Of a stretch of DNA of 64,000 nucleotides, positions 17,274-27,680 are shown in pieces. This DNA comes from an uncultured Saprospiraceae bacterium. Its GTDB lineage: Bacteria > Bacteroidota > Bacteroidia > Chitinophagales > Saprospiraceae. Position numbers and translations under genes: made by a program. The stretch covers positions 87,650 through 151,649 of the forward strand of contig CALEYL010000031.1 in assembly GCA_937926205.1 (NCBI GenBank), read 5' to 3'. Below the pieces are notes generated by a model. The model worked only from the letters and a program-made list of their open reading frames with translations, had not been told where the DNA came from and made no database searches. Every line of letters begins with the position of its first letter. The first letter of the stretch is position 1.

Positions 17274-20200
17274 ATGAAGCGAATTATTATCCTGTGTTCA
17301 ATCCTGATTGGTCCCTTCTGGCTGCTGGGGCAAAGCTGTGGTTCGGGAGATACCATCCTCATCAATCCGAACGCCACGCAGACTTTCCAGCTGCAGATTA
17401 CCGACTATTTCAACAACAACCTTGCCGATCCGGCTCAGGGTGTTTGTGGCATTGAATTGTATTTTTTGCACCAGTTTATCGACAATCTTGAAATTTCCGT
17501 TACTTCGCCAGGCGGAGACATGGTGCAGTTGATTGGCCCCAACACCGACGAGCAATTTGCCTTTACCTTCTTTTCCCGCTGGAACATCACGTTCATTCCC
17601 TGTGCTGAAACCGCCATGCCGGATAGCGGCTATGTAGCCCAATGGACGAACGACCAGCCAGCCAATTTTGCCTCCGGTTATTTCTACGATGGTTCGTATT
17701 ACCCCTACATCGGTTGCCTCGAAGATTTCAACTCCGGGCCGGTGAATGGTACCTGGACATTCCAGATCACCAACAACCCGTCTCCATATGCCGGCGCTGT
17801 TTTGTTTGCCAGGCTGATTTTTTGCGACAGTAGGGGCGTTGACTGCTGTTTTGCCAAGGCAGGCAACCTATTGCAAACCGACATCCTGGCCTGCGAAGGC
17901 GATACTTCGCTGAACTTAAACCTTACACCAACCATCGTAGGCCTCCGGCCCGATACTTCAGAATACGATTATACCTACCTGATCAGCCGAAGGGATAACG
18001 GTGTCTTACTTGACCTCGACACCATAGTCGACCTGAGCGCTTATCCGGCAGGTACATACGAAGTTTGCGGATTGTCATACCGACGCAGTGAGACCGACAG
18101 CCTGCCCGTTCCCGATAACCTGCTGACGCTGGATAGTTTGCGCAGTAATTTAGATGGCTTTTTCGCCCGTTTTTGCGGCAATATTACCGATAGCTGCGTG
18201 CTGGTCACCATAGCGCAGCCACCACCACCGACCGATCTTGAAATCTCCATTTGCGATGGCGAAAGCTATGCCGTCGGCGACAGTACTTTTTCAGCAAACG
18301 GAGTATATGCGGTTCACCTGCAAGGCTTCGCCGGCTGCGACAGCCTGGTAAACTTAAACCTTACCGTTATACCTGATCAGGTAACGGAGTTGACGGAGAC
18401 GATTTGCCGGGGCGATACCGTCTATGTTGGAGGTTTGCCTTTTTTTAACAGTGGAAACTATTCCAGACCACTCCTTACTGCTATTGGTTGCGATAGTACT
18501 GTCAACCTGCATCTTACGGTACTGGAACCGGTGACGGAAGTACTTAGCGCGACCATCTGCCGGGGTGAAAGTTTTATGGCCGGAAGCACTGCCCTGACAG
18601 CATCCGGCAGCTATTCTATTCCTTTGGTGGCTACCTCCGGATGTGACAGTGTTTTAGAATTGACCCTTACAGTTATTGACATACAGGCAATTATTGATCC
18701 CCCCGGGGTGATTACCTGCTTTAACAACGGCGTGGTGCTCAATGGTAACAGTTCTACCCCTTTAGGCAGTGTCTCTTTTAACTGGACCGACATTTCCGGA
18801 AACATGCTCGGCGCTGACCCGACTCAATTCGTCAGTGAAGCGGGCCATTACATCCTCAATATACAGTTTGCCGGAAACGGCGCCCAGTGTTTCGCTGCCG
18901 ATACGGTCTCTGTTACTGAAACCCGGATTTATCCGACAGCTGACGCCGGTCTGCCTGATACCCTTACTTGTGCTGTTTTACAAGTTACGGTGGGTGGCCC
19001 CAACTCATCACAAGGCCCGCCACACAGCTACGAATGGCAAACAACAGACGGTGCATTTGCCGGGCCAACCAATACACCAACGGCTACTGCTACCGCACCC
19101 GGTACTTATCTGCTCATAGTTGAAAACACCCAAACAGGGTGCCGCGATTCTTCTGACGTTGTTATTTCAGCCGATCGGGTTTTACCGGTAGCCGATGCCG
19201 GGCCGGATACCTCGCTGACCTGCACGCACCCCGCTGTTGTGTTGAACGGAAATGCCTCTTCTTCGGGCAGCCAATACAGCTATTCCTGGGTTTCTGCTAC
19301 CGGAGTGGTTCCCCAAAACGCAACAACCCTTCAACCAACAGTCAACACACCCGGTCAATATCAACTCATTGTTCGCAACATCATCAATGAATGCCGGGAC
19401 ACGGCGTTTGTTCAGGTTGTTCCCAATAATACTTCACCCAATGCGGCCATTAACGTACCCAGTCCCGGGCAGCTCGATTGTGAAACGCGAAGTCTTGTCC
19501 TGGACGCCACGGCCTCTGACAGTGGTATAGACTTTGCTTTCATCTGGACGACAAGCGGAGGCGGCAACTTTGTTACCGGAGACAATTCACTGTCTCCAAC
19601 GATTAATGCAGAAGGAAATTACCGGTTAGTCATCATCAATGCACTGACCGGTTGCCGCGATACGGCTCAGGTATCTATTGCCGACACTACCAATGCCATC
19701 ATAGCCAATATCAGCGGTATGGATACCATTTCCTGTACGGTGCCTTCCTTTACACTAACAGCCAATGGCTCCAGTATTGGCCCGGACATTACTTATGCAT
19801 GGAATACTGTTGACGGCATCTTCACTCCCGGAGCGACACCGGACCAAATTGAGGTCACCAGCGGGGGGCTGTATCGCCTGATCGTCAGAGATACCTACAC
19901 GGAATGCGCAGACACGACCTTCAGGATTGTCATTTTAGATAATGCGCCTCCTTTGGTTGAAGCGGGCCAGGGCTTTGTCCTTGATTGTGAAACCTTGCAG
20001 GGAACACTGGACGGCAGCGCTTCTGAGCAAAGAACGGAGTATGCTTACTTTTGGACAGGGCCCTGTATTCTGACTTCGCCTGATGCGCTTCTGATTAACG
20101 TGGATTGCCCCGGTCTTTACCAACTCGAAATACACAATCTTGTGAATGGTTGTCGTGCTACTGATACCGTCAGGGTTACCCAAAGCAGCGCCCTGCCGAA

Positions 20201-23200
20201 TGCCGTCATTGCACCGCCTTTGGTTTTGAATTGCAACAATGCCAGTGTCATCCTTGACGGAAGCGCTTCATCTCCGTCAGACAGCCTCACGTATCAATGG
20301 TTTGGCCCGGGTTTGGGCGTGGAGACCAGCGATGCCATTCTCGTCACTGAGCCGGGCATTTACACGCTGGCGGTCAACAACCCATTTACCCAATGTGCAG
20401 ACACCACAACCGTGGAAGTATTACTTGATCGCATAGAACCTGTTGCCGATGCGGGACCCGATACGACCCTTACCTGTTTGCGAAATAGTGTAATGCTTGG
20501 CGGTTCGTCAACAAGTACCGGCCCCGGCATTCAGTATGAATGGATTACCAGTGAAGGGCATATTGTCGGACCGGCCGATGTTCTGAACATTGAAGCTGAT
20601 TCCGCAGGCGTGTATGTTTTGTTTGTCAACAATACAATCAATGGCTGCGCCGATACTTCCTTTGTTTCCGTCAGCAACGATCAGGTGGCGCCTTTCGTCA
20701 ATGCCGGCGCCGACCTTCAAATGGACTGTGCCAGCGATATCGTCACACTGGCCGGCAATGTCATGGCTATGCACCCAACAACCATTGCCTGGTCCGGCAT
20801 CTGCCTGGTATCTCCGCCTGATCAATTGTCCATATCCGTCAACTGTGCCGGAAGCTATTGGCTTACAGCAACAGACACCGTGAATGGATGCGCGAGAACC
20901 GACACGGTAATCATTTCTCTGTCACCTTTCGCACCGCTTGCTTTTGCCGCCGATACGACTGCAATTTCCTGTGAAACCGGAACTGCGACCATCAATACCG
21001 CGGGTACGACAAGTGGGTTTTACCAATGGTTTTTGGATGGAGATTTATTGCCTGTTACAACCTTAAATCCAACTGTTGACGAACCGGGAACTTATTTACT
21101 GGTAGTTTCCAATCTCGATCAAAGTTGTTCAGACAGTGCGACGGCAGTTGTGACGCTCGATTGCATTCCGCAGGCCATTGTAGCATTACCTGACACCATC
21201 ACCTGCCTTCGCGAACTGATTCAACTGAATGGCAGCGCCTCTTCTTCAGGACCGCAATTCAGTTATTCGTGGATCGAACCTGAAGCAGGTTGCATTTTTG
21301 ACGGTCAGAACACCACCATGCCGCGGGTGCGTTGCAGTGGCAATTATTCGCTGGTTGTGCGCAACAATGTTGTTCAACTGAGCGACACCTTTACGGTTTT
21401 TGTGGCCATTGATACCCTCCGGCCACTTACCGTGTTCGAAACCCCGGACACCATTACCTGCGAATTCAGAGAGGTGCTCCTGGACGCAAGCGCTTCTGCT
21501 TCTGGAACCGATATCGAATATGTCTGGACCAGCATTAACAACGATACACTGAGTACTACTGCTACTGCTGTGGCAGATTTACCCGGCATTTACCTGCTGG
21601 AAGTTTATGATACCCACAATGGTTGCCGGGGTGTGGATTTTGTTCAGGTATTCCAAACCGGGGTCATTCCAAGAATCATTTTCCCGAATACCATTTTCCC
21701 CTGCCAGCAGGATTCCACGCGACTCTTGTCTTTTGTAGATCCACCGGATGGCAATTTTTCATACGAATGGTCGGGAGCTGGAATTTTAGGAACTACGGAC
21801 AGTTCTTTTGTTGAAATCAGCGACCCCGGCACTTATATCCTGCGCGTTACGGAACTCAACGGTAATTGCACCACCATAGATACGGCCATTGTGGTCGAAC
21901 AAAATTGTGTGCCCTGTCTCAGTCTGATCGAACCGGCCAGCCTTACCTGCACCAATGGCACCGCTGTATTGGATGTCAGTTATTGCGAACCTTGTATTGG
22001 TTGCACCCTGCAATGGACGGCATCAAGCGGCGGCATCATTCTTTCAGGCGACCAAACCCTGAATCCCCTGGTTGGCGCAGCCGGACTGTATACGCTTGTT
22101 GCAACGGATACCCTTGGATTTCAGGCAACATTGAATGTGATGGTGAGTGCCGCTACTGACCCCGTTGCCGATGCCGGTCCAGACCGCCTGATTACCTGCG
22201 ACAGCAGTTCGGTTACACTAGGTTCTTTCAATACCCCTACAGGAAATCACATTGTTTACCAATGGAGCGCACTGGGCGCGGGAAATCCCCTGCCGGATAA
22301 TGAGCGATTCACCAGCGCAAGCGTACCAGATACTTATGTTCTGGAGGTATTGAACACGCTAACCGGTTGTTTTGCAAGGGATACCGTACAGGTGGGTGTT
22401 AATTTCCAGACGCCTGTAGCGGAAGCGGGACCTCCCGGCGCCATTACCTGCAACCAGGCGCTGATCGTGCTGGACGGCACGGGGTCCAGTTTAGGCGCCA
22501 ACATTACTTACTCCTGGTCTAATGGCGCAGCCAATTGTATTCAGGGTGGCAGTACTTTAAACCCCATCGTCAGTTGCCCGGGCGTCTACCGGATTGTTGT
22601 ACGAAATACCAGTAGCGGCTGTACCGCCATAGACAGCGTTGTTGTTGCTTTTCAGGGGGCACTTCCTCCTTTAATTCCCATCCCGGACACTTCGATAACT
22701 TGCATCCGGACAGAAGTGTTGCTCACTGGAAATGCCCCTAATGCAACAGGATATACCACTCAATGGTGTGCCCTGGATGCCGGCAACAATGTCATTCCAG
22801 GTTCCTGTGTAAATGCACTTGATTTTCTGGCAACTCAGCCAGGTCGCTACCGTTTTGTTTTGCAGAATGATACCACGGGTTGCCGCGCCATTGATGTGGT
22901 TACCGTTGTTGACGCTCGGCAAATTCCACTGGTTGATGCCGGTTCCAGTGTCACGCTTTTCTGTACTCAGGACAGTCTTATCCTGCAGGGAATGGCTGCA
23001 GCCAATTTGCAATACGAATGGAGTGCATTGGGTGGCAGCAACATGACTAACAGCAACACGTTGACACCAACGATTTATACACCGGACACTTTTGTGCTTC
23101 TGGTGACCAACCCCCTAACCAATTGTTTTGCACGCGATACGGTTGTCATCTTACAGGATCTCAACGCCCCATCTGCTGATGCAGGTTTGCCGGATACGCT

Positions 23201-24956
23201 GAACTGTACAATAAATACCGTGACCCTAAACGGACAAGGCGCCACCGCCAGTGGGAACATACAATGGCAATGGTCTACGGGTACCGGCAATATTATTTTT
23301 GGTGCTGCAACGCCAACACCAGCCGTTAATCGTGGAGGCGTTTATTACCTGACCGTACGGGACCCGTTAAATGGCTGTATTGCAGTGGATACGGTGGTCG
23401 TTGAAGAGAATAAATTACCCCCTCAGATAGACCTGACAGGCTATCCGGGGCTGCAAATCAATTGCCTTGAAGATACCGTGACTTTCGATGCCGGCAACTC
23501 TGTTTCTTCGACGGGAATGCCGCTGGCCTTTCAATGGGAAGTCGTCGCTTTGGGGCACCTGATTGGAAATCCTGCACTTTCATCCATTCAGGCAGATCAG
23601 GTAGGCGCTTACCGCCTGGTCGTTACCGATCCGGGTAATACCTGTCGAGACACGCTTTCCTTTACCCTTGGGGCCGACATAGCCAAACCCATTGCGGTCG
23701 TGGGAGATCCGCCGCCATTGGGCTGTCTGAATAACCAAACCACCCTTGATGCCACAGGATCATCTTCCGGTACCGGATTTCGTTATGAATGGCTGGATCC
23801 AAACGGTCAGGTGCTGCCGGATTCCGGATTGCAGGTTCAGGTATCAATTCCCGGCGCCTATACGTTAACCGTCATCAATACCAGCAATGGTTGTGAAAGC
23901 GAAGCTCCGGCTCTTGTTGTGGAGGATCGTGTTTTGCCCATAGCGATGGCCGAAGCCACGGGCTTACTGGATTGTGAAACTCAGGAAGTTTTGCTGGATG
24001 GCACAAACTCCTCTATGGGTCCACGATATGCTTACAACTGGACAACTGATGTTGGGATATTGCGCTCCTCTCCTACCGAAATTTCGGTACTGGCAGGTGC
24101 GGCTGGCTCATATGTCCTCGCGGTTCGCGACCTCATCAACGGCTGTGAGTCCAGGGATACGGTACTGGCCGAAGCGGTTGCCAATTTTATCAATAGCGCC
24201 GTGCTGTCGTTGATGCCTCCTGCCTGTGACGGCCAGAATGGCGGAACCATCATCGTGGAGTCCGTACAAGGTGGTACCGGCCCTTTTGTTTTTGCCCTGA
24301 ACAGTACCATTTTTACCACAACTCAGACTTTCCGGTTCCTCTTACCCGGCGAGTACCGGCTTCAGGTTCAGGATGCGAATGGCTGCGAATGGGATACCTT
24401 GCTGACCATGCCCCAATTGCTGCCTCCTGTTGTAGACCTTGGACCAGATATCGATATGACACTTGGCGACACCATTCGCCTGGAAGCCCTTGTCAATGGG
24501 CCTTACCAAAGCTTAGTGTGGTCTCCATTGGATGCTTTCGCCGATCCTTCTTTGCCGGTTCAACGGGTTAGTCCGGGCGAAACAGTGGCTTACACGGTAG
24601 TTGTCCGTGACGAATTCGGCTGCGTGGGTTCTGATTACATCCTCATCACCGTGTCTAAGCCGATCCCGGTTTTTATTCCCAGCGGTTTTTCACCCAATGG
24701 GGACGGGCAAAATGATGTGCTGTTGATTTTTGGTGGCGCCGGGGTTCGCTCCATTCAAACCTTCAGCATTTTTGACCGCTGGGGCAATCAGGTCTTCGGG
24801 CGTCAGCATTTCCAACCCAATGACCCGCTTTACGGCTGGGATGGAAATTTCGAGGGCAGGCCCCTGAACGCTGCCGTGTATGTGTATTATGCAGAAGTAG
24901 AGATGGAGGATGGTACTGTGGTCGTGCTGAAAGGGGACCTGAGCCTGATAAGATAG
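17274..24956 (+). CDS. Giant cell-surface adhesin: P-domain, about 22 PKD-like repeats, gliding-motility-type C-terminal sorting domain
   Basis: The product has 2560 residues. Signal peptide MKRIIILCSILIGPFWLLGQ. Residues about 30-187 resemble the proprotein-convertase P-domain (IELYFLHQFIDNLEISVTSP; GTWTFQITNN). About 320-469 hold three ICxGxxYxVG...GCDSxVxLxLTV repeats. About 470-2305 hold some 22 Ig/PKD-like units of ~85-90 residues with the pattern DAGPDTxLTC...VxLxGxxSSxG...YxW...PGxYxLxVxNxxxGCxDT, each with a conserved Cys pair. A SprB-like unit follows. Residues 2462-2560 (FIPSGFSPNGDGQND to LKGDLSLIR) are the CHU_C type B sorting domain that routes proteins through T9SS. Adhesion or gliding is inferred from the architecture. 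Its stop is 4 bp from the stop of the convergent LytTR gene. Confidence 0.92.
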   Translation: MKRIIILCSILIGPFWLLGQSCGSGDTILINPNATQTFQLQITDYFNNNLADPAQGVCGIELYFLHQFIDNLEISVTSPGGDMVQLIGPNTDEQFAFTFFSRWNITFIPCAETAMPDSGYVAQWTNDQPANFASGYFYDGSYYPYIGCLEDFNSGPVNGTWTFQITNNPSPYAGAVLFARLIFCDSRGVDCCFAKAGNLLQTDILACEGDTSLNLNLTPTIVGLRPDTSEYDYTYLISRRDNGVLLDLDTIVDLSAYPAGTYEVCGLSYRRSETDSLPVPDNLLTLDSLRSNLDGFFARFCGNITDSCVLVTIAQPPPPTDLEISICDGESYAVGDSTFSANGVYAVHLQGFAGCDSLVNLNLTVIPDQVTELTETICRGDTVYVGGLPFFNSGNYSRPLLTAIGCDSTVNLHLTVLEPVTEVLSATICRGESFMAGSTALTASGSYSIPLVATSGCDSVLELTLTVIDIQAIIDPPGVITCFNNGVVLNGNSSTPLGSVSFNWTDISGNMLGADPTQFVSEAGHYILNIQFAGNGAQCFAADTVSVTETRIYPTADAGLPDTLTCAVLQVTVGGPNSSQGPPHSYEWQTTDGAFAGPTNTPTATATAPGTYLLIVENTQTGCRDSSDVVISADRVLPVADAGPDTSLTCTHPAVVLNGNASSSGSQYSYSWVSATGVVPQNATTLQPTVNTPGQYQLIVRNIINECRDTAFVQVVPNNTSPNAAINVPSPGQLDCETRSLVLDATASDSGIDFAFIWTTSGGGNFVTGDNSLSPTINAEGNYRLVIINALTGCRDTAQVSIADTTNAIIANISGMDTISCTVPSFTLTANGSSIGPDITYAWNTVDGIFTPGATPDQIEVTSGGLYRLIVRDTYTECADTTFRIVILDNAPPLVEAGQGFVLDCETLQGTLDGSASEQRTEYAYFWTGPCILTSPDALLINVDCPGLYQLEIHNLVNGCRATDTVRVTQSSALPNAVIAPPLVLNCNNASVILDGSASSPSDSLTYQWFGPGLGVETSDAILVTEPGIYTLAVNNPFTQCADTTTVEVLLDRIEPVADAGPDTTLTCLRNSVMLGGSSTSTGPGIQYEWITSEGHIVGPADVLNIEADSAGVYVLFVNNTINGCADTSFVSVSNDQVAPFVNAGADLQMDCASDIVTLAGNVMAMHPTTIAWSGICLVSPPDQLSISVNCAGSYWLTATDTVNGCARTDTVIISLSPFAPLAFAADTTAISCETGTATINTAGTTSGFYQWFLDGDLLPVTTLNPTVDEPGTYLLVVSNLDQSCSDSATAVVTLDCIPQAIVALPDTITCLRELIQLNGSASSSGPQFSYSWIEPEAGCIFDGQNTTMPRVRCSGNYSLVVRNNVVQLSDTFTVFVAIDTLRPLTVFETPDTITCEFREVLLDASASASGTDIEYVWTSINNDTLSTTATAVADLPGIYLLEVYDTHNGCRGVDFVQVFQTGVIPRIIFPNTIFPCQQDSTRLLSFVDPPDGNFSYEWSGAGILGTTDSSFVEISDPGTYILRVTELNGNCTTIDTAIVVEQNCVPCLSLIEPASLTCTNGTAVLDVSYCEPCIGCTLQWTASSGGIILSGDQTLNPLVGAAGLYTLVATDTLGFQATLNVMVSAATDPVADAGPDRLITCDSSSVTLGSFNTPTGNHIVYQWSALGAGNPLPDNERFTSASVPDTYVLEVLNTLTGCFARDTVQVGVNFQTPVAEAGPPGAITCNQALIVLDGTGSSLGANITYSWSNGAANCIQGGSTLNPIVSCPGVYRIVVRNTSSGCTAIDSVVVAFQGALPPLIPIPDTSITCIRTEVLLTGNAPNATGYTTQWCALDAGNNVIPGSCVNALDFLATQPGRYRFVLQNDTTGCRAIDVVTVVDARQIPLVDAGSSVTLFCTQDSLILQGMAAANLQYEWSALGGSNMTNSNTLTPTIYTPDTFVLLVTNPLTNCFARDTVVILQDLNAPSADAGLPDTLNCTINTVTLNGQGATASGNIQWQWSTGTGNIIFGAATPTPAVNRGGVYYLTVRDPLNGCIAVDTVVVEENKLPPQIDLTGYPGLQINCLEDTVTFDAGNSVSSTGMPLAFQWEVVALGHLIGNPALSSIQADQVGAYRLVVTDPGNTCRDTLSFTLGADIAKPIAVVGDPPPLGCLNNQTTLDATGSSSGTGFRYEWLDPNGQVLPDSGLQVQVSIPGAYTLTVINTSNGCESEAPALVVEDRVLPIAMAEATGLLDCETQEVLLDGTNSSMGPRYAYNWTTDVGILRSSPTEISVLAGAAGSYVLAVRDLINGCESRDTVLAEAVANFINSAVLSLMPPACDGQNGGTIIVESVQGGTGPFVFALNSTIFTTTQTFRFLLPGEYRLQVQDANGCEWDTLLTMPQLLPPVVDLGPDIDMTLGDTIRLEALVNGPYQSLVWSPLDAFADPSLPVQRVSPGETVAYTVVVRDEFGCVGSDYILITVSKPIPVFIPSGFSPNGDGQNDVLLIFGGAGVRSIQTFSIFDRWGNQVFGRQHFQPNDPLYGWDGNFEGRPLNAAVYVYYAEVEMEDGTVVVLKGDLSLIR

Positions 24957-24960
24957 TCCT

Positions 24961-25662
24961 TTACCCCTGTCCGCTCAATTTCTGCAGCAGCCCATCCTTC
25001 AAATTTTCGCTGATGGGCAGGCGCTCTTTGCCTATTTTGACCATATTGCCTTCGATAAATTCAATGGCCGGAAGGGCAATGATGTAGGAGCGGTGTATGC
25101 GGAAAAATTGATTAGACGGCAATTGTTGCTCTACGCTGCTGAGGCGTTCTTTGGTAAGCAACATTTTGTCTTTGGTGAAAATTTTCACGTAATCGCCATA
25201 AGCCTCAACATAGGTAATGTCCTCATAATCAATTTTAAACAATTTTTTATCAACCTTTGCCATCAAAAATCCCAAAGCTCCCTTTTCCGATGCCGAAGTA
25301 GCAGACAACCTTTCTGATGCGCGGTTTACGGCTTTGATAAAACGTTCAAGAGAAAAAGGTTTCAGCAGGTAGTCCACGGCTTCCAATTCGAAGCCTTCCA
25401 CGGCAAACTCGGGGTAAGCTGTCGTGAAAATAATGAGGGGTTTTTTGTCTAAAGATTTCAGCAAACTGATGCCGGAAAGTTTGGGCATGTTGATGTCGAG
25501 AAACATCAAATCAACCGGCAGACGCCGCAGGGTTTCCATCGCCTGGAAAGCATCATTACAGGTAGCCACTAACTCAAGTTGCGGCAGATCGGCCACATAT
25601 TTTTCGATGATCCTCAGCGAAAGGGGTTCATCGTCCACAGCGATGCAACGGATGGTTGTCAT
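24961..25662 (-). CDS. LytTR-family response regulator
   Basis: The product has 233 residues. Receiver domain 1-120: acidic pair Asp10/Asp11, phospho-acceptor Asp56 in FLDINMP, Thr80/81 and Lys101. The LytTR DNA-binding domain is at about 135-233 (DITYVEAYGDYVKI, then FFRIHRSYII). These regulators bind direct repeats upstream of targets when phosphorylated by a LytS-type kinase. The gene overlaps the upstream kinase gene by 4 bp (ATGA), so the two are translationally coupled. Targets cannot be deduced here, though the abutting giant adhesin is a natural candidate. Confidence 0.93.
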   Translation of the reverse strand: MTTIRCIAVDDEPLSLRIIEKYVADLPQLELVATCNDAFQAMETLRRLPVDLMFLDINMPKLSGISLLKSLDKKPLIIFTTAYPEFAVEGFELEAVDYLLKPFSLERFIKAVNRASERLSATSASEKGALGFLMAKVDKKLFKIDYEDITYVEAYGDYVKIFTKDKMLLTKERLSSVEQQLPSNQFFRIHRSYIIALPAIEFIEGNMVKIGKERLPISENLKDGLLQKLSGQG

Positions 25663-26714
25663 GTGAGGTCGATTTTTAAGACTGCCGTAAAAGTAAGGAT
25701 GCCATCGCTGATGTTAAGCTGGTGCTTTTCCGGGTAAAGCAGGTTCAGTCGCCGGCGCAGATTCTCCAAACCGACGCCCCCGCTGTATTGTCCTCTTTCC
25801 ACATCGTCAACAGCGCCTTTGTTGTTTTCTGTTTTAAAGACCAGTTGATGGTCTGTTATTTGCAATTGGATGTTGATAAAGGCGCCTTCCGTATCTCCTT
25901 TAACGCCGTGTTTGAAACCGTTCTCTACCAGCAGGAGGAACAGCAAAGGGGCGACTGTTTTTCCGGCGGGTTCTCCCTCTACTTCAAAACTGATTTTCAC
26001 CTTATCCCCTACCCGTAACTTTTGCATTTCCACATAATTGTGGAGGTACGTGATTTCTTTTTCCAGCGGCACGAGGTCAACATTGGATTCGTAAAGCAGG
26101 TAGCGCATCATATCTGAAAGGCGGAGGATGATCCCCGGCGTACGCTGGTCTTTGTCGAGGGCAAGGGAATACAAATTATTCAGGCTGTTGAACAAAAAAT
26201 GGGGATTGACCTGGGATTTGAGCGCACTCAATTCGGCAGCAGATTTTTCACTTTCCAGTCGCCGCAGTTTGTCCTGCATTTCCCGGTATTTGAACCAACT
26301 TTTCGACAGCTTGATCAGTGCGGTGATGGCTAAATAAGCGGCGACAAACTGAGCAATTTCCCAGAACCCATAATAGGCAATAAAGTAGTAGCCGGGGAAT
26401 AAAAAGTCAGACAAATAATTAAAAATCAATAAATTAAAACCAATAGACACGCCTCCAACAGCTATAAGGAGCAAAAAATAAAGCCCGTATCTTTTGGTTT
26501 GCAAAAATGTCGGAATCAACCAGAATAAATTCAGGTAAACCGCCGGCCAGATGCTCAGGTGGAATAAAAAAGTATAAATGACGTCTACCTTAGAAAGGTC
26601 TTCCGAATAGGCAAAAAGCCGTAGAAGTACAAAAAAAGAAAATGCCCAGAACAGGCTGTGCTGGAGCAACCTGTTCCGGGTAATGTTTTTTATGATTTGA
26701 AGAATACGCTTCAT
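25659..26714 (-). CDS. LytS/YehU-type sensor histidine kinase
   Basis: The product has 351 residues. The N-terminus has about four transmembrane segments (residues ~15-135) with no extracellular sensor domain of note. A coiled linker (MQDKLRRLESEKSAAELSALKSQ) follows. The His_kinase motif NPHFLFNSLNN places the phosphorylated histidine at His172. The HATPase N-box is LLLVENGFKHG (Asn265), and the G box is GGVGLENLRRRL. Such kinases phosphorylate the paired LytTR regulator. The start overlaps the stop of the preceding lipoprotein gene by 4 bp and the stop overlaps the regulator start by 4 bp, forming a tight three-gene unit. Confidence 0.93.
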   Translation of the reverse strand: MKRILQIIKNITRNRLLQHSLFWAFSFFVLLRLFAYSEDLSKVDVIYTFLFHLSIWPAVYLNLFWLIPTFLQTKRYGLYFLLLIAVGGVSIGFNLLIFNYLSDFLFPGYYFIAYYGFWEIAQFVAAYLAITALIKLSKSWFKYREMQDKLRRLESEKSAAELSALKSQVNPHFLFNSLNNLYSLALDKDQRTPGIILRLSDMMRYLLYESNVDLVPLEKEITYLHNYVEMQKLRVGDKVKISFEVEGEPAGKTVAPLLFLLLVENGFKHGVKGDTEGAFINIQLQITDHQLVFKTENNKGAVDDVERGQYSGGVGLENLRRRLNLLYPEKHQLNISDGILTFTAVLKIDLT

Positions 26715-27406
26715 GATTTTTTTCCAAGGACGATCGGTGCATCCAGAAAAGCTTCTTTTACATGGGCATATTTCTCCGCGAATTTTTGCAATTCCTCAGA
26801 CGATGCCGTCAAAATATAGCTGTCATCTGCTTTTTCGTGCTTGATGCGGATTTGCTGGCGTTCGAGTAGTTTTTCCAAAAAATCCGGATTAAACATAGTG
26901 ATTTTTAGTTCTTTTTGGCTGACTTCCAGTTTTGCAAAAATGTGAACCGGGAACAACTGAAGTTCCTGCAAATCATTTAACTCCCCTGATCCGCTAAAAA
27001 TACCGCCAATGCTTTTTTCTTCTTCCGGCAAACTGCCAGGATAAAAATCCATGAAGTAGTTGTCGCCAAGCTTCACTACGTGGATTTCAAAAGCGGCAGT
27101 TCTTCCTTCCTTGTCAGTGTGAATGAGCTGGTACTGCTTGTCATCGGCTACTTTGAATTTCCAGATTTCGGGGCGGTCTCCTTCCTGTTGGTTAATGGTC
27201 ACCTTGACGTCTTTTTCCTCGTCTCCGATCTTCTGTTTTTTGTTAAAAGTAATGTCACCGGGGGCATCCGACCAAACACCGGAAAGTTCTTTCACAGTTA
27301 CCAATTTATCTTTGGTGTAAAGCGGATGAATGGAAGGGATGCACCCACTGATCAAAATCAGCAGGAAAGCAGTAAGTGCAACGCCAAATCTTTGATGCTT
27401 ATTCAT
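26711..27406 (-). CDS. Lipoprotein of unknown function, first gene of the LytS/LytTR operon
   Basis: The product has 231 residues from the ATG at 27406. An upstream in-frame ATG at 27490 would place 28 unlikely residues before the signal. Signal peptide MNKHQRFGVALTAFLLILISGC has the lipobox ISGC, so the mature protein should be membrane-anchored in the envelope. The body is rich in lysine and acidic residues with alternating beta-like segments (GDITFNKKQKIGDEEKDVKVTIN; FPVHIFAKLEVSQKELKITMF). No family was recognised. Its coupled position directly before a kinase that lacks a sensor domain suggests it could be the sensory or signal-modulating partner; that is inference. Confidence 0.8.
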   Translation of the reverse strand: MNKHQRFGVALTAFLLILISGCIPSIHPLYTKDKLVTVKELSGVWSDAPGDITFNKKQKIGDEEKDVKVTINQQEGDRPEIWKFKVADDKQYQLIHTDKEGRTAAFEIHVVKLGDNYFMDFYPGSLPEEEKSIGGIFSGSGELNDLQELQLFPVHIFAKLEVSQKELKITMFNPDFLEKLLERQQIRIKHEKADDSYILTASSEELQKFAEKYAHVKEAFLDAPIVLGKKS

Positions 27407-27680
27407 GTTGTCAGGTTTTGAATGGTGATGGTAATGAGTTGATTTGATGTCACAAAGCTGCCCACCAACCGTTAGTCGTCCAATTTTCATCGGTGAAACC
27501 CCAAAAACTGAAGTTGAAACCGGTTAAACCGTAGTGTTCTTTAAGGGAACGGTTTGTTTTGATTGCAACGCTGAACTCCAGTTCAGCGTGGAACCGAAGG
27601 CCCAACTTTTCACCACCAATCCTTATCTTTAATTCACCCAATCCGCTGAACTCCCGTTCAGCGATACCGAGCACGATGGT
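27407..27680. repeat. Spacer with two copies of a CGCTGAACTCC-GTTCAGCG palindrome
   Basis: One copy at 27568-27589 forms a 10-bp perfect stem with a 2-nt loop. A second copy at 27644-27663 forms an 8-bp stem with a 4-nt loop. The two differ mainly in the loop. They lie between the hutU stop (minus strand) and the start region of the lipoprotein gene, so either or both could terminate hutU transcription. A 74-codon frame across the spacer has no gene character. Confidence 0.55.

Noticed and set aside
27450..27674. Minus-strand 74-codon frame downstream of hutU
   Set aside because: Built from the two CGCTGAACTCC palindromes; no ribosome-binding site or homology cue.
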